33,914 bases of DNA from the NCBI GenBank assembly GCA_024276015.1, contig JAJRXZ010000043.1:1-33914 (forward strand), in the 5' to 3' direction. The DNA is from Spirochaetota bacterium. Its GTDB lineage: Bacteria; Spirochaetota; UBA4802; UBA5550. How positions within the stretch are numbered: the first letter of the stretch is position 1; each line of letters begins with the position of its first letter. Positions 1 to 8,257 of the stretch are shown here, in pieces. A program made the position numbers and the translations under genes. The notes under the pieces were generated by a model. It ran no database searches and had not been told where the DNA came from. It saw nothing but the letters and a program-made list of their open reading frames with translations.

Positions 1-134
1 ATCTTGCAAATATGACAAGAATAATAGAGAATCTGTAAGAATTTTAATCATTTCTCTAAAGTCTATCAAAAAGAATCAAGAATTATTTTTTTATGTACTT
101 TTTCACAGGGATTTTTAAAATTGTTTAAAATAAT

Positions 135-152
135 ATTTGTAACTAATCAGCT
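135..152 (+). repeat. IS66 left terminal inverted repeat
   Basis: The 18 bases ATTTGTAACTAATCAGCT are the exact reverse complement of 1668-1685. The transposase start codon lies 65 bp inside. Confidence 0.85.
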
Positions 153-216
153 AAAAATTTGCAATAAATATTTTTTTTACTATTAATTTTAAAGGGATGA
201 TTTATATTATGTCTCA

Positions 217-1665
217 ATGACACGAGAAGAAATTGAAAAAATCTATGACCAGGGCAAAGAAGCAGTAGTAAATTTTGTTGAAGGGCTAATCAATGAGTTT
301 ACAGCTAAAATAGCTATTCTAACAGACAGGATTGAGAAGCTTGAAAATCAATTGGCAAAAAACAGTAATAATAGCAGCAAACCGCCATCGAGTGATGGAT
401 TGAAAAGAAAGAAGAGAACAAAGAGCCAGAGAAAGAAATCGGGGAAGAAACCAGGTGGTCAAAAAGGTCATAAAGGGAAAAATCTTGAGATGACAGATAC
501 TCCCGATGAAACAATAGAGTTAACGGTTAATACCTGCGTCAGTTGCGGGGAATCATTGAAAGATATTGATATAAAGTGTCACGATAAAAGACAGGTATTT
601 GAGATTCCTGAGATATCAGTTCATGTTACGGAATATAAAGCAGGAGTTAAAGATTGTCCCCATTGTGGAACTGAATGCAGAGCAAATTTTCCGGAAGGAA
701 TAACCCATAAGACTCAATACGGGAATTACTTGCGTTCTATAGCGATTTACCTGAGGAATTATGAGTTGATACCACTTGAACGGTCTGCGGAAATATTTGA
801 AGACATATTTTCAATTCCTTTAAGTGGAGGTACCATTGTAAATACAACAAAGAGATGTGCTGAAAAATTAAGCGGGTTTCATCTGTGGGTCTTGGATAAA
901 TTGATACAATCTGAAGTAGTCAGTTTTGATGAAACAGGTGTTAATATTGGCGGAAAGCTGCATTGGCTTCATAGTGCCAGCACACCTCTTTTGACATCGT
1001 ATTTTGTACATAAGAGAAGAGGTTCCGATGCATTTGATGCGATGGGTATATTGCCTGAATTTAAAGGGAAAGCGGTACATGATCATTGGCAGTCATATTT
1101 GAAGTATGATTGTGATCATGTCTTATGCAACGCCCATCATTTGAGAGAATTAACTTTTGTTTATGAACATCATAATCAACTGTGGGCAAAAAAGATGATT
1201 GATTTCCTTTGTGAAGTTAAATCTGAAGTTGAAATAGCAGAAAAAAAGGGAGAATTGATTAAATTATCTCTTATGAGAAAATACGAAAGAAAATATAAAC
1301 AAATTTTGAATGAAGGTTTTAATATAAATCCGCCTCCTGCCTCGAATAAGATGAAAAAGCGGGGTAGGAAAAGAAAAGGAAAAGTGTTGTGTCTTTTAGA
1401 GAGGTTGCGAGACTATCAGAATGAGACATTAGCATTCATGTATGATATAGATGTACCCTTTGATAATAATTTAGCTGAAAGAGATATACGAATGGTTAAG
1501 GTACAACAAAAAATATCTGGATTATTCAGATCTTTTTGTGGTGCTGAACAATTCTGTATAATAAGAAGTTTTATTTCAACTGTTAAGAAACAAGGGTATA
1601 GTGTGATAGATGCTCTCGAAAAAATTCTTATTGGAGAACAGATCTACCAACAATTCAGCTTTTAA
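217..1665 (+). CDS. IS66-family transposase (TnpC type)
   Basis: DDE transposase of 482 aa that would cut and join the ends of the surrounding element. The N-terminal coiled segment carries the family signature KNSNNSSKPPSSDG (about 48-61), followed by a Lys-rich stretch and a zinc finger with Cys107/Cys110 and Cys147/Cys150. The catalytic domain shows SFDETG (Asp238), HDHW (Asp289) and the C-terminal NNLAERDIR box (Glu421). Length is normal for single-ORF IS66 elements and nothing is broken. The only Shine-Dalgarno-like sequence (AAAGGG, 191-196) is 20 bp upstream, better placed for a 7-codon leader ORF (197-220) whose TGA overlaps the transposase ATG, so expression may be translationally coupled. 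Confidence 0.93.
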   Translation: MTREEIEKIYDQGKEAVVNFVEGLINEFTAKIAILTDRIEKLENQLAKNSNNSSKPPSSDGLKRKKRTKSQRKKSGKKPGGQKGHKGKNLEMTDTPDETIELTVNTCVSCGESLKDIDIKCHDKRQVFEIPEISVHVTEYKAGVKDCPHCGTECRANFPEGITHKTQYGNYLRSIAIYLRNYELIPLERSAEIFEDIFSIPLSGGTIVNTTKRCAEKLSGFHLWVLDKLIQSEVVSFDETGVNIGGKLHWLHSASTPLLTSYFVHKRRGSDAFDAMGILPEFKGKAVHDHWQSYLKYDCDHVLCNAHHLRELTFVYEHHNQLWAKKMIDFLCEVKSEVEIAEKKGELIKLSLMRKYERKYKQILNEGFNINPPPASNKMKKRGRKRKGKVLCLLERLRDYQNETLAFMYDIDVPFDNNLAERDIRMVKVQQKISGLFRSFCGAEQFCIIRSFISTVKKQGYSVIDALEKILIGEQIYQQFSF

Positions 1666-1667
1666 AC

Positions 1668-1685
1668 AGCTGATTAGTTACAAAT
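1668..1685 (-). repeat. IS66 right terminal inverted repeat
   Basis: Exact reverse complement of 135-152. It begins 3 bp after the transposase stop codon and ends about 40 bp before the M55 peptidase gene. Confidence 0.85.
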
Positions 1686-1724
1686 TTTATTGAAAAAGAT
1701 CTTCTCAAATTATTTAACGTGACT

Positions 1725-2630
1725 ATGCATAAAGATATTCTTATAATAGCGGATATCGAAGGCAGTTCCGGATGTTGGGATTATGAATCGTCATCATATA
1801 AAACGGAAAAGTGGGCGCATGCCTGTCTGGACATGTCTCTTGATATAGATTCGGTTGTAAAGGCCCTGTTCAAAGCCGGAGCTGAAAAGATCACTGTAAA
1901 GGATTTTCACAGAACAGGATACAACCTTCTGCCGGAATTTATTGATCCGGGGGCAGAGATCGTTTCCGGGTACAGAAGAGGCCCGGTACCGGGCCTCGGA
2001 AGGCCGGGCAATGCAACGGCTCTTATGATGATTGGAATGCACGCCTCGTCCGGTTCGGGAGGATTCCTTGCTCACACGCTTACATCGCGCATTGAAAGGC
2101 TTGAGGTGAACGGAAAGTTGATGTGCGAAGCAGAATTGTTTTCCGCTTCACTTGAGCCCTTTAATATACATCCGGTCTTCTTCTCAGGATGTCCTGTTGC
2201 TTGTGCTGAAGCAAAGAATGCGATCAAAGGTATTACAATATTTTCAATTGATAAACCCGGAGATCCGGGCTCCTTTAATAAAGAAAAGTGGAGAGATGAT
2301 CTTGCCGCTGCTGCGGTTTCGTCTCTGAGCAATATTTCTTCCATGCCTCATAAAATAGACGGCCCCTTTACCGCGGATATCACAATGAGAGACGGAGAGA
2401 AAACCGCAAATAAGCTTGCTTCAAGATGGGGATATAAATGCCGGGGCAGTAAAATTGTGATCAGTGAAGAAAATATACACTCTCTTTATTACGCTTTGAT
2501 CCGGTTATGTTATCTTACTCCATTTATAGAAAGGATACTTCTTCCGGCTCTTTTGATTTACAACCTCGCAGGCAGAAGAGGGAGGTACTGGGTAAGGGAA
2601 AGATTAAAAATGGTTTTTACTTCGCTTTGA
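1725..2630 (+). CDS. M55-family D-aminopeptidase (DppA-like)
   Basis: Predicted zinc-dependent aminopeptidase related to Bacillus DppA, which acts on D-amino-acid peptides. Numbered from a GTG at 1719, the likely metal ligands are Asp12 and Glu14 (ADIEG), His64 (KDFH), His108 (IGMHA) and Glu137, and His119 (LAHT) matches the catalytic His. The family usually has Gly before the last Glu; here it is Cys. Length (about 301 aa) is slightly above the family norm, with a hydrophobic C-terminal stretch (about 262-290). I prefer the ATG at 1725 to the GTG six bases earlier; neither has a clear ribosome site. The IS66 element ends only about 40 bp upstream, so the native promoter may have been displaced. 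The 3' end overlaps the convergent cyclase gene by 14 bp. Confidence 0.85.
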   Translation: MHKDILIIADIEGSSGCWDYESSSYKTEKWAHACLDMSLDIDSVVKALFKAGAEKITVKDFHRTGYNLLPEFIDPGAEIVSGYRRGPVPGLGRPGNATALMMIGMHASSGSGGFLAHTLTSRIERLEVNGKLMCEAELFSASLEPFNIHPVFFSGCPVACAEAKNAIKGITIFSIDKPGDPGSFNKEKWRDDLAAAAVSSLSNISSMPHKIDGPFTADITMRDGEKTANKLASRWGYKCRGSKIVISEENIHSLYYALIRLCYLTPFIERILLPALLIYNLAGRRGRYWVRERLKMVFTSL

Positions 2631-5235
2631 GCGAATAAACGCCGTCCCATTTTTTTGAGGGCGGTTTTTTTATAAATTCTTTGCATCTGTCCACATATGT
2701 TAATGACGGGCCGTCGTCAGGAATTATTTTCAGCGCTTCATTAAAAAGGCTTTTCGCTTTTTTCCATTGGCGATTACTAAAGAATTCCAGTCCCTGATAA
2801 TATTTTTCAAGCATTTCATACATTCTGTCCGGAAGTCGTCCCTTTTCACCAAGAAGTTCATAGACCGTGACAGGTTCATGTTTGCCCATAACTCTTATTA
2901 TGTCGAGTTTTCTTGCTTCGATTTGATCTTTTGCATCTTCATAAGTTGACTGACTAATCATTGCATAAGTTTTGTAGTATTTATTAGCTCCTTCAAGGCG
3001 TGATGCCAGGTTAACGGAATCTCCCATTGCCGTATAATCCATCCGTGATTTTGAACCCATATTACCCACAACAGCATCGCCGGAATTCATCCCCATCCTG
3101 ACTGATAAGGCGTCCCTTCCCTGTTTCCTCCATTGATCCTGCATTTCTCTGAGTCTCTTTTTCATCTCGATCGCTGCGAGACATGCTCTTAATGCGTGAT
3201 CGTCAAAATGATGCGGGGCTCCGTAAAAAGCCATTATTGCGTCTCCTTCGTATTTGTCAACAGTGCCGCCATGTTTCAGTATTATATCGGTCATTTCAGA
3301 GAGATATTCATTAAGGAGGCTTACCAGTTCCGGAGGCGTAAGTTTTTCTGAAATGGTTGAGAATCCCGCAACATCGGAAAAGAAGATCGTAATGACCCTA
3401 TTCTCCCCTCCCAGTTCGAGAGATTCGGGATTTTTGATTATTTCATCAATAACGCCCGGCGTAAGATAGCGTGAAAAGGCATTTTTTATGAATCGTTTTT
3501 GGCTTTCCTCTTTCAGAAATTTAATGGAAGTAATGGTAAGCGAAGGAAGCAGCATGGCTAAATTTAAACCCAGCTGTTCTATCCATAAATCAAATAATGA
3601 AAATGACAGAACAATAAAAGCGTTGATAACAATGAAGGACAGGAGCAGAGTTGCTATGGACATTCTGGCGCTGAGTTTATGAATTAATAAACCGAGTAAG
3701 ATCGAGAAGATCAGCATGATCAATAATTGAATAACAGATCCGGGTTTTGTTATATATTCGCTGTTATAGATGGTGTTTACAGTATTGTGATAGGTGCCCA
3801 CCCTTGCATATTCCTTGCTCAGAGGGATCGCTCCGATATCGTGGGACCCTGTTGCTGTCAGACCCGTAAGCACAAGCTGATCCTGAAGGCTTTCCACTTT
3901 TATCACAACTTCAAACGCGTCTTTGATCCCTTTAAGAATTTCGAGTTCTTCCTGCAGATCCGGATCGTTATCTTTTTTCAGCTCTTTTTTGATTCGGGCA
4001 ATTTCATCATTTTTTAATTTTAAATACTTATCGTATATTTTCCTGATTTTTTTTCTTATAGTGTTTATTTGATCCCATTTTTCTATTCGCGTTTTATTGT
4101 CTTTAGCTGATGAGTATTCGCTTCTTGCAGTGTCCAGCTCCATCATAAGGTTTATCCGCTCGTTGTTTCCTTCCATGCTGTCGATTCTGTCGAACTCTTC
4201 GTATACTGCGTCGCCGAATTCCGCGTAATCGATCAAGGCAAAATAGGGGAGTATTTTAAAAGATTTTTCCCTGGGGCCGGGACCTGCCCAGTTTACATAG
4301 AGCATTCCTTCCCTATCGATGGGGATTGAGATATCTTCGATTTTATGATTTTTAGGGTTCAGTGCATTTTTCAGAAGAATTTTATCTCCCGGGAAAATCT
4401 CAATATCCTTTTTCTTAACTCTGCAGATGTCCATATACATAGCAAGGGCCAGGTTGAAATATATTCTGTTCTTGTAAACTCTCAAAAGCCTCACTTTTCT
4501 GATCGCTCCGTCAATGTCGGTATATCTGTTTACAAATCCGAAGGAATGAGCCGAATACATCAGTTCAGGTATGGGATAAGCAATGCCTTTTATGTTTTTA
4601 TCCTCAAGAACCTTAAAATCTGCTTCGCGGTTTTTCGGGATTGCTATGGACGCAACCCGGATAAACCTTTTCTCTGCCTCTGCAAAGAAATTTTCTTTCT
4701 GTCTTGCAAGAACTCTGTCTGTAGGGGGATCGGGATTGAAAGTATATGAGAGTATAACTCTGTTGTAATCGGCTATACTGTCGGCAAATATCTGGTCGTT
4801 ATCGCGTACTACCTGTCTGATGTCTCTTAAATCAATAGGTGAACGGCGTTTAGCCTTTTTTATAAGCATGTTAAGGCCGCTGTTGTTCACATGCATTGGA
4901 GACGGGTCCGGGAACATTATATCAAGCGCCATCTGAGATGCTCCGATCCTTTTAAGCACTTCCGCTCCTGCGGCATATTTGTCTCGTGTCCATGGAAATT
5001 CTCCAATTGTTGTGAGGCTGTTTTCGTCAATATCGACAAATGTGAGCCGGTCCCATTCATCAACAGAAGGTTTTAATTTGAATCTGATATCATAGAGATT
5101 TAACTCAAACATCTCATAAGTTTCGGTAAGAGTGAAAAGAAACACAAGGCTGAACATAATGAGAACAATAAAGAGCCAGGAATATTTGTGGTTTTCTAAA
5201 AAGTTAGATAAGATTTCAAGTTTTTCTTTGAACAT
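2617..5235 (-). CDS. CHASE2-domain class III adenylate/guanylate cyclase
   Basis: Membrane-bound nucleotide cyclase of 872 aa. Order: TM1 (about 18-37); an extracytoplasmic CHASE2 sensor (about 45-490) opening with FVDIDENSL and PWTRDKYA; two or three TM helices (about 500-575); the catalytic domain (about 610-790); a TPR-like tail (about 800-855). Metal-binding Asp621 (FFSDVAGF) and Asp665 (YEGDAIMAF) and the transition-state pair Asn742/Arg746 (VNLASRLE) are present, so it should be active. Whether it makes cAMP or cGMP cannot be decided safely by eye. A charged coiled-coil of about 95 residues (345-440) enlarges the CHASE2 region. It is the last gene of a minus-strand cluster with FecR and barrel proteins, 87 bp after the porin-like gene. 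Confidence 0.92.
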   Translation of the reverse strand: MFKEKLEILSNFLENHKYSWLFIVLIMFSLVFLFTLTETYEMFELNLYDIRFKLKPSVDEWDRLTFVDIDENSLTTIGEFPWTRDKYAAGAEVLKRIGASQMALDIMFPDPSPMHVNNSGLNMLIKKAKRRSPIDLRDIRQVVRDNDQIFADSIADYNRVILSYTFNPDPPTDRVLARQKENFFAEAEKRFIRVASIAIPKNREADFKVLEDKNIKGIAYPIPELMYSAHSFGFVNRYTDIDGAIRKVRLLRVYKNRIYFNLALAMYMDICRVKKKDIEIFPGDKILLKNALNPKNHKIEDISIPIDREGMLYVNWAGPGPREKSFKILPYFALIDYAEFGDAVYEEFDRIDSMEGNNERINLMMELDTARSEYSSAKDNKTRIEKWDQINTIRKKIRKIYDKYLKLKNDEIARIKKELKKDNDPDLQEELEILKGIKDAFEVVIKVESLQDQLVLTGLTATGSHDIGAIPLSKEYARVGTYHNTVNTIYNSEYITKPGSVIQLLIMLIFSILLGLLIHKLSARMSIATLLLSFIVINAFIVLSFSLFDLWIEQLGLNLAMLLPSLTITSIKFLKEESQKRFIKNAFSRYLTPGVIDEIIKNPESLELGGENRVITIFFSDVAGFSTISEKLTPPELVSLLNEYLSEMTDIILKHGGTVDKYEGDAIMAFYGAPHHFDDHALRACLAAIEMKKRLREMQDQWRKQGRDALSVRMGMNSGDAVVGNMGSKSRMDYTAMGDSVNLASRLEGANKYYKTYAMISQSTYEDAKDQIEARKLDIIRVMGKHEPVTVYELLGEKGRLPDRMYEMLEKYYQGLEFFSNRQWKKAKSLFNEALKIIPDDGPSLTYVDRCKEFIKKPPSKKWDGVYSLKAK
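2642..2671 (+). terminator. Rho-independent terminator for the M55 peptidase gene
   Basis: A short GC stem, CCG-T-CCC (2642-2648) against GGGCGG (2659-2664) with one bulged T and a 10-base loop, is followed at once by seven T residues (2665-2671). It starts 12 bp after the peptidase stop and lies inside the last codons of the convergent cyclase gene. Confidence 0.55.
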
Positions 5236-5269
5236 TGCTGATCCCCGGCTAAATTAGTTGGTAAGTTTT

Positions 5270-5299
5270 TTCTTTCAGGCATAATAATACCTGAAAGAA
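5270..5299. repeat. 10-bp inverted repeat between porin and cyclase genes
   Basis: TTCTTTCAGG (5270-5279) and its exact complement CCTGAAAGAA (5290-5299) flank a 10-base loop. It sits in the 87-bp gap between two minus-strand genes. In the minus-strand transcript it is followed by A residues rather than U, so it is not a standard terminator; an mRNA stability or processing stem, or an operator, fits better. Confidence 0.5.
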
Positions 5300-5322
5300 T
5301 TGAAAGGACTATCATTAAATAA

Positions 5323-6816
5323 TTAAAAACTGATGTTAAGACCAAGCATCAGAAATGTGCTCTTATCATTTTCTGTGTCATTATAAGCATTGCCCGGTAA
5401 AAAGAGCGCATAGTTGACAAATGCCGAAAGGTCATAGAATATTTTCCATCTAAAGGAAATGTCAATTCCCTGTCCCACAAATAGTTCCGATTGAGTTGCT
5501 TCGCCGTAATTGATTTTACCGCTTTTTTTGTCTTTCATATAGTATGAATACTTGGTTATGATAGTCATCCTTTTAAGGTACGGATTATTTGATTCGGAAA
5601 AAGGGGCTATTGAGAATCCGCCCCTTATAATATGAATATTGGCAATAAGGGGTCTGATGGCATATCCGCCCACATATGTCCCGAAATATATAAAACTTGT
5701 GTCATTGCCCGATATGTTTCCGTTTGAGCTTTTATTGTCGCTCCGATCCTTATCGCCGGAACCGTATGCATATTGCGCAATCAAAACAGGTTTCAGTTTA
5801 GCATCTATGTAGTAATTAAGGTTGAAAATGCCTGCAAAGGCAAGTATATCGGATTTTTCATTATTTACGGTATAACTTGTTCCTGTTTCAAAGATCAGTT
5901 CTCCGTTGTATGAAATGCTCTTCTTAGCAACTCCTTTTAAACCGGCTCCGTAATATTGGGACTGGTACCGGCTTTTTACTCCGCTTTCTTGGTCTCCCCG
6001 GTCTATCTGCGCCATTCCCAGCAGATAGAATATCTGATTGGAAAGATCGAATGAAAAAGAACCTCCCGCAAATATTCTCTTTGCGCCCTCTGACAGGTCT
6101 TTGTCGCTTAATCCGTAGGGGTTGTTGTCTTTGTTTAAAAGGCCAGTATATGCACCAAAGAGTTTGATATCAATGTACCGGGAATAGAAATCGAGCTGCC
6201 CCCCGTCGCCTCTGCCGTTAAAAACGATGCCGGAACCGAGTAAAAAATATTTTCTTCCTATGTAAAACCTGAGACTTTTTCCGGAGTTCCATAATGAGAT
6301 AAAGGCAAGGTCCAGATCCAGCAGATTATCGTCGCTCAGCTTGTAACTGTCGCTCTGGCTGATTATTTTTTGGTACACATCTTTTCCTCTTATGTATACA
6401 AAACTTTTATCCCAGAGGTATGATCTCATCCATAGTCTTGCAGTTGTAATGAAAGATGTTAATGAACCTGTATTGTCTTTCTGGCTTATAAAGACCGGAG
6501 TTACCCAGCCGCCATATTGGATCCCCTTGTATTTTAACGATTCTTTGACTTTTACAGGCATCATATCGTTGTCGTCTGCCTCATAAGGGAAAAAACGGTC
6601 ATCTTCTTCCGTAAAGGATCCTTCCTCTTTGCCCTCTTCTTTGTTTTTGGTATTGCCTGTTTTTACGGTACTCTCTTTTTCCGTATCCGTTGTTTCTTTT
6701 ACTGCTTCTACAGCATCTTTTTTTTCTTCTTTCTTAGGTTCCTGAGCCCCCGAGTATCTGTTAAAGCATAGCAGGATCAACAGCAGTGATGAAGATATTA
6801 CTATTAACTTTTTCAC
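5323..6816 (-). CDS. Outer-membrane beta-barrel (porin-like) protein
   Basis: Predicted outer-membrane channel of 497 aa. A signal peptide (about 1-24) precedes a long Lys/Glu-rich, low-complexity linker (about 25-75), then many alternating amphipathic strands rich in Tyr, Gly and Phe, ending in LGLNISF with a C-terminal Phe typical of BAM-inserted barrels. The overall look resembles alginate-export or carbohydrate porins, but I cannot name a substrate. The start is GTG at 6816, overlapping the upstream stop codon as GTGA and preceded by a strong ribosome site (AAGGAGAGG), so it is translationally coupled to the gene before it. The charged linker could bind peptidoglycan or a periplasmic partner (inference). 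Confidence 0.75.
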   Translation of the reverse strand: MKKLIVISSSLLLILLCFNRYSGAQEPKKEEKKDAVEAVKETTDTEKESTVKTGNTKNKEEGKEEGSFTEEDDRFFPYEADDNDMMPVKVKESLKYKGIQYGGWVTPVFISQKDNTGSLTSFITTARLWMRSYLWDKSFVYIRGKDVYQKIISQSDSYKLSDDNLLDLDLAFISLWNSGKSLRFYIGRKYFLLGSGIVFNGRGDGGQLDFYSRYIDIKLFGAYTGLLNKDNNPYGLSDKDLSEGAKRIFAGGSFSFDLSNQIFYLLGMAQIDRGDQESGVKSRYQSQYYGAGLKGVAKKSISYNGELIFETGTSYTVNNEKSDILAFAGIFNLNYYIDAKLKPVLIAQYAYGSGDKDRSDNKSSNGNISGNDTSFIYFGTYVGGYAIRPLIANIHIIRGGFSIAPFSESNNPYLKRMTIITKYSYYMKDKKSGKINYGEATQSELFVGQGIDISFRWKIFYDLSAFVNYALFLPGNAYNDTENDKSTFLMLGLNISF

Positions 6817-7268
6817 TTTTCCTCTCCTTTCTTCTCAGCTACAATAGACATGATCTCTATCAGTTCATCTCCGCTGATCTTGTCCCATTCGCTCATGTTT
6901 GCATCCATAATGTTGTCGGCAATGCATGCTCTGAAGGCATAACGTTCGCTTTTAAAAATTCTGTAAAAGAGCGAATCTTTGAGATCAAGGTATTTTGCAA
7001 TAATTGAAGCAAGCATACCGCGGCGAAGGGGCGTGCTTTCGGAATAATCTGTTTCAGGTATTACATTAAGGCTTTTCAGTATGGAAATGTTTGTGTTAAA
7101 ATTTTCAGCTTTTTTATTAAGCGTCAGCACAAACATTGAAACTGCGTCTCCGAATGTTGCTGTTTCTTTTTTCCCCAGTTCATGGATATATGAAAGCGAT
7201 CCTATATCCTGAGTGTAGGAAGAGATAGCGCTCAGAAATATTATAATTATGGCCAGTTTTATTTTCAT
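6813..7268 (-). CDS. Small exported protein, possibly SLH-like
   Basis: A 151-aa protein with a signal peptide (about 1-19, ending SSYTQ) and no membrane segment after it. Three short helical stretches (TFGDAVSMF near 38, PLRRGMLASIIA near 81, ISGDELIEIM near 131) recall the spacing of S-layer-homology repeats, though the match is loose and I would not assign the domain firmly. It starts at an ATG with ribosome site GAGGA and its stop overlaps the porin start. Position between a FecR protein and a barrel suggests a periplasmic adaptor that anchors to the cell wall; this is inference. Confidence 0.7.
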   Translation of the reverse strand: MKIKLAIIIIFLSAISSYTQDIGSLSYIHELGKKETATFGDAVSMFVLTLNKKAENFNTNISILKSLNVIPETDYSESTPLRRGMLASIIAKYLDLKDSLFYRIFKSERYAFRACIADNIMDANMSEWDKISGDELIEIMSIVAEKKGEEK

Positions 7269-7280
7269 TGTATCCTCATT

Positions 7281-7301
7281 AAATTAAATCGGATTTAATT
7301 T
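7281..7301. promoter_or_regulatory. 21-bp perfect palindrome upstream of the SLH-like gene
   Basis: AAATTAAATC and GATTTAATTT flank a single central G. It lies 13 bp before the start codon of the 151-aa gene, in the 58-bp gap after the FecR gene. It could be an operator or, in the minus-strand RNA, a stem just upstream of the GAGGA ribosome site. Confidence 0.45.
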
Positions 7302-7326
7302 ATTCTTTCTATCAATTGATGGGAAT

Positions 7327-8067
7327 CTATTTTTGCCATTGAACTGTAATGTTTACGCCGGCTTTATTAAGTTTCCCCATATCGATAGCTCCGGTTGTGC
7401 TGCTGTTTTCATCCGTTAAATTATCGTCATTTGTATCAAACATATCCTGTTCGTCTTTGGTCATATTTCTGTCAAAAAGAGAAACAATTGCGTCTTTTTT
7501 TACATCGGATAAAATATCTCCGGGAAGAGAGTCGAATACTTTTTGTACAAAAATCTGTTTCCCTCTTATATTTCTTCTTGAGCCGTTTATATTTTCTCCG
7601 GCAACAATTCCCTCTATAACTTTTATTATCATCCCTTTTGTCGGTCCGTATGAAACGTCCTCAATTGTTCCCCGAACACTTGAAGTAGCAACAGGCGTGG
7701 ATATTTTGAATATTGTTCTGACTTTTTTCCCTCTTGAGATCTTTGCCCTCAGGCTTCCTCTTCTGAGGCCGATCCTGGTTCTGGATCTCTTTTTGGAGAG
7801 TGAATTGTGGTATATTTTCATCATAGTTAAAGGCCTTACTGTTAACCGGTGGTTGTTGATATCTAAAACAGCTCTGGAACGTACGCCGGTACTGATCTTT
7901 GTTCCTTGGCGCAGCGTCATTCCGGTCCTAAGAGATTTCCATTTGCCCGCGGTTCTGTATGCGCATCTCCCTTTTACTGATATTACGGTAATTTTTGCAA
8001 AAGCATTATTTATGGACAATAGAAGAAATACTGCGAAACTCAGAAAGAATAATTTTTTCCTGTTCAT
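7327..8067 (-). CDS. FecR-domain periplasmic protein
   Basis: Exported protein of 246 aa. The signal peptide runs to about residue 24 (NNAFA). A FecR domain follows (about 25-150) with the typical course: RTGMTLRQG, TGVRSRAVLDI, then STPVATSSVRGT, the family's TP-x-A-x-x-x-x-RGT signature. The middle is very basic (KKRSRTRIGLRRG). The tail is a poorly conserved acidic stretch. I start at the ATG at 8067, which has GAGGT six bases upstream; a longer reading from 8112 lacks both a ribosome site and an N-terminal signal. There is no ECF sigma or TonB receptor nearby, so this is not a FecI/FecR iron system; it is the first gene of the operon that ends in the CHASE2 cyclase. Confidence 0.85.
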   Translation of the reverse strand: MNRKKLFFLSFAVFLLLSINNAFAKITVISVKGRCAYRTAGKWKSLRTGMTLRQGTKISTGVRSRAVLDINNHRLTVRPLTMMKIYHNSLSKKRSRTRIGLRRGSLRAKISRGKKVRTIFKISTPVATSSVRGTIEDVSYGPTKGMIIKVIEGIVAGENINGSRRNIRGKQIFVQKVFDSLPGDILSDVKKDAIVSLFDRNMTKDEQDMFDTNDDNLTDENSSTTGAIDMGKLNKAGVNITVQWQK

Positions 8068-8110
8068 TTTGTTACCTCGCAATTGGCAGATAATTGTGGT
8101 TAATAGAGAC

Positions 8111-8139
8111 AATATACTATTGATTAATCTTTATTGCAA
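8111..8139 (-). promoter_or_regulatory. Sigma-70-like promoter for the FecR-cyclase cluster
   Basis: On the minus strand TTGCAA (8139-8134), a 17-bp spacer and TATATT (8116-8111), 43 bp upstream of the FecR start codon. Confidence 0.5.
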
Positions 8140-8257
8140 TTGTTTTTTGTTTCACATAATGATAAAATTTCTTTATGGAATATTTGACAGAAGTGCCGGG
8201 AAATTGGAAAATTCTGTAATACTGAAAAAGAAATCGGCAAATTTAATTATAAATCAT

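Larger units (their letters stand above)
135..1685 (+). mobile_element. IS66-family insertion sequence, single-transposase type
   Basis: An 18-bp perfect inverted repeat bounds this element (135-152 and 1668-1685); the core reads GTAACTAATCAGCT at the left and its complement at the right. Imperfect symmetry continues a few bases outward. One transposase gene fills the interior and there are no tnpA or tnpB accessory genes, as in the ISBst12-like branch of IS66. IS66 elements often begin with GTAA, so the true ends may be 139 and 1681. I could not find the 8-bp target duplication usual for the family, whichever ends are used. The ORF is intact and both ends are present, so the copy looks potentially functional. 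Confidence 0.9.

Noticed and set aside
1-134. Possible truncated gene or RNA left of the IS
   Set aside because: All frames carry stops and no tRNA-like fold or other structure could be seen in this AT-rich stretch.
4345-4749. A 134-codon plus-strand frame
   Set aside because: It lies wholly antisense within the CHASE2 domain of the cyclase and shows no start signal or motif.
5270-5299. Terminator between the porin-like and cyclase genes
   Set aside because: The transcript runs on the minus strand, where the stem is followed by A residues rather than U. It is listed as an inverted repeat instead.
7327-8067. FecR/FecI iron-signalling system
   Set aside because: There is no ECF sigma factor or TonB-dependent receptor nearby; only the FecR-type domain is shared.
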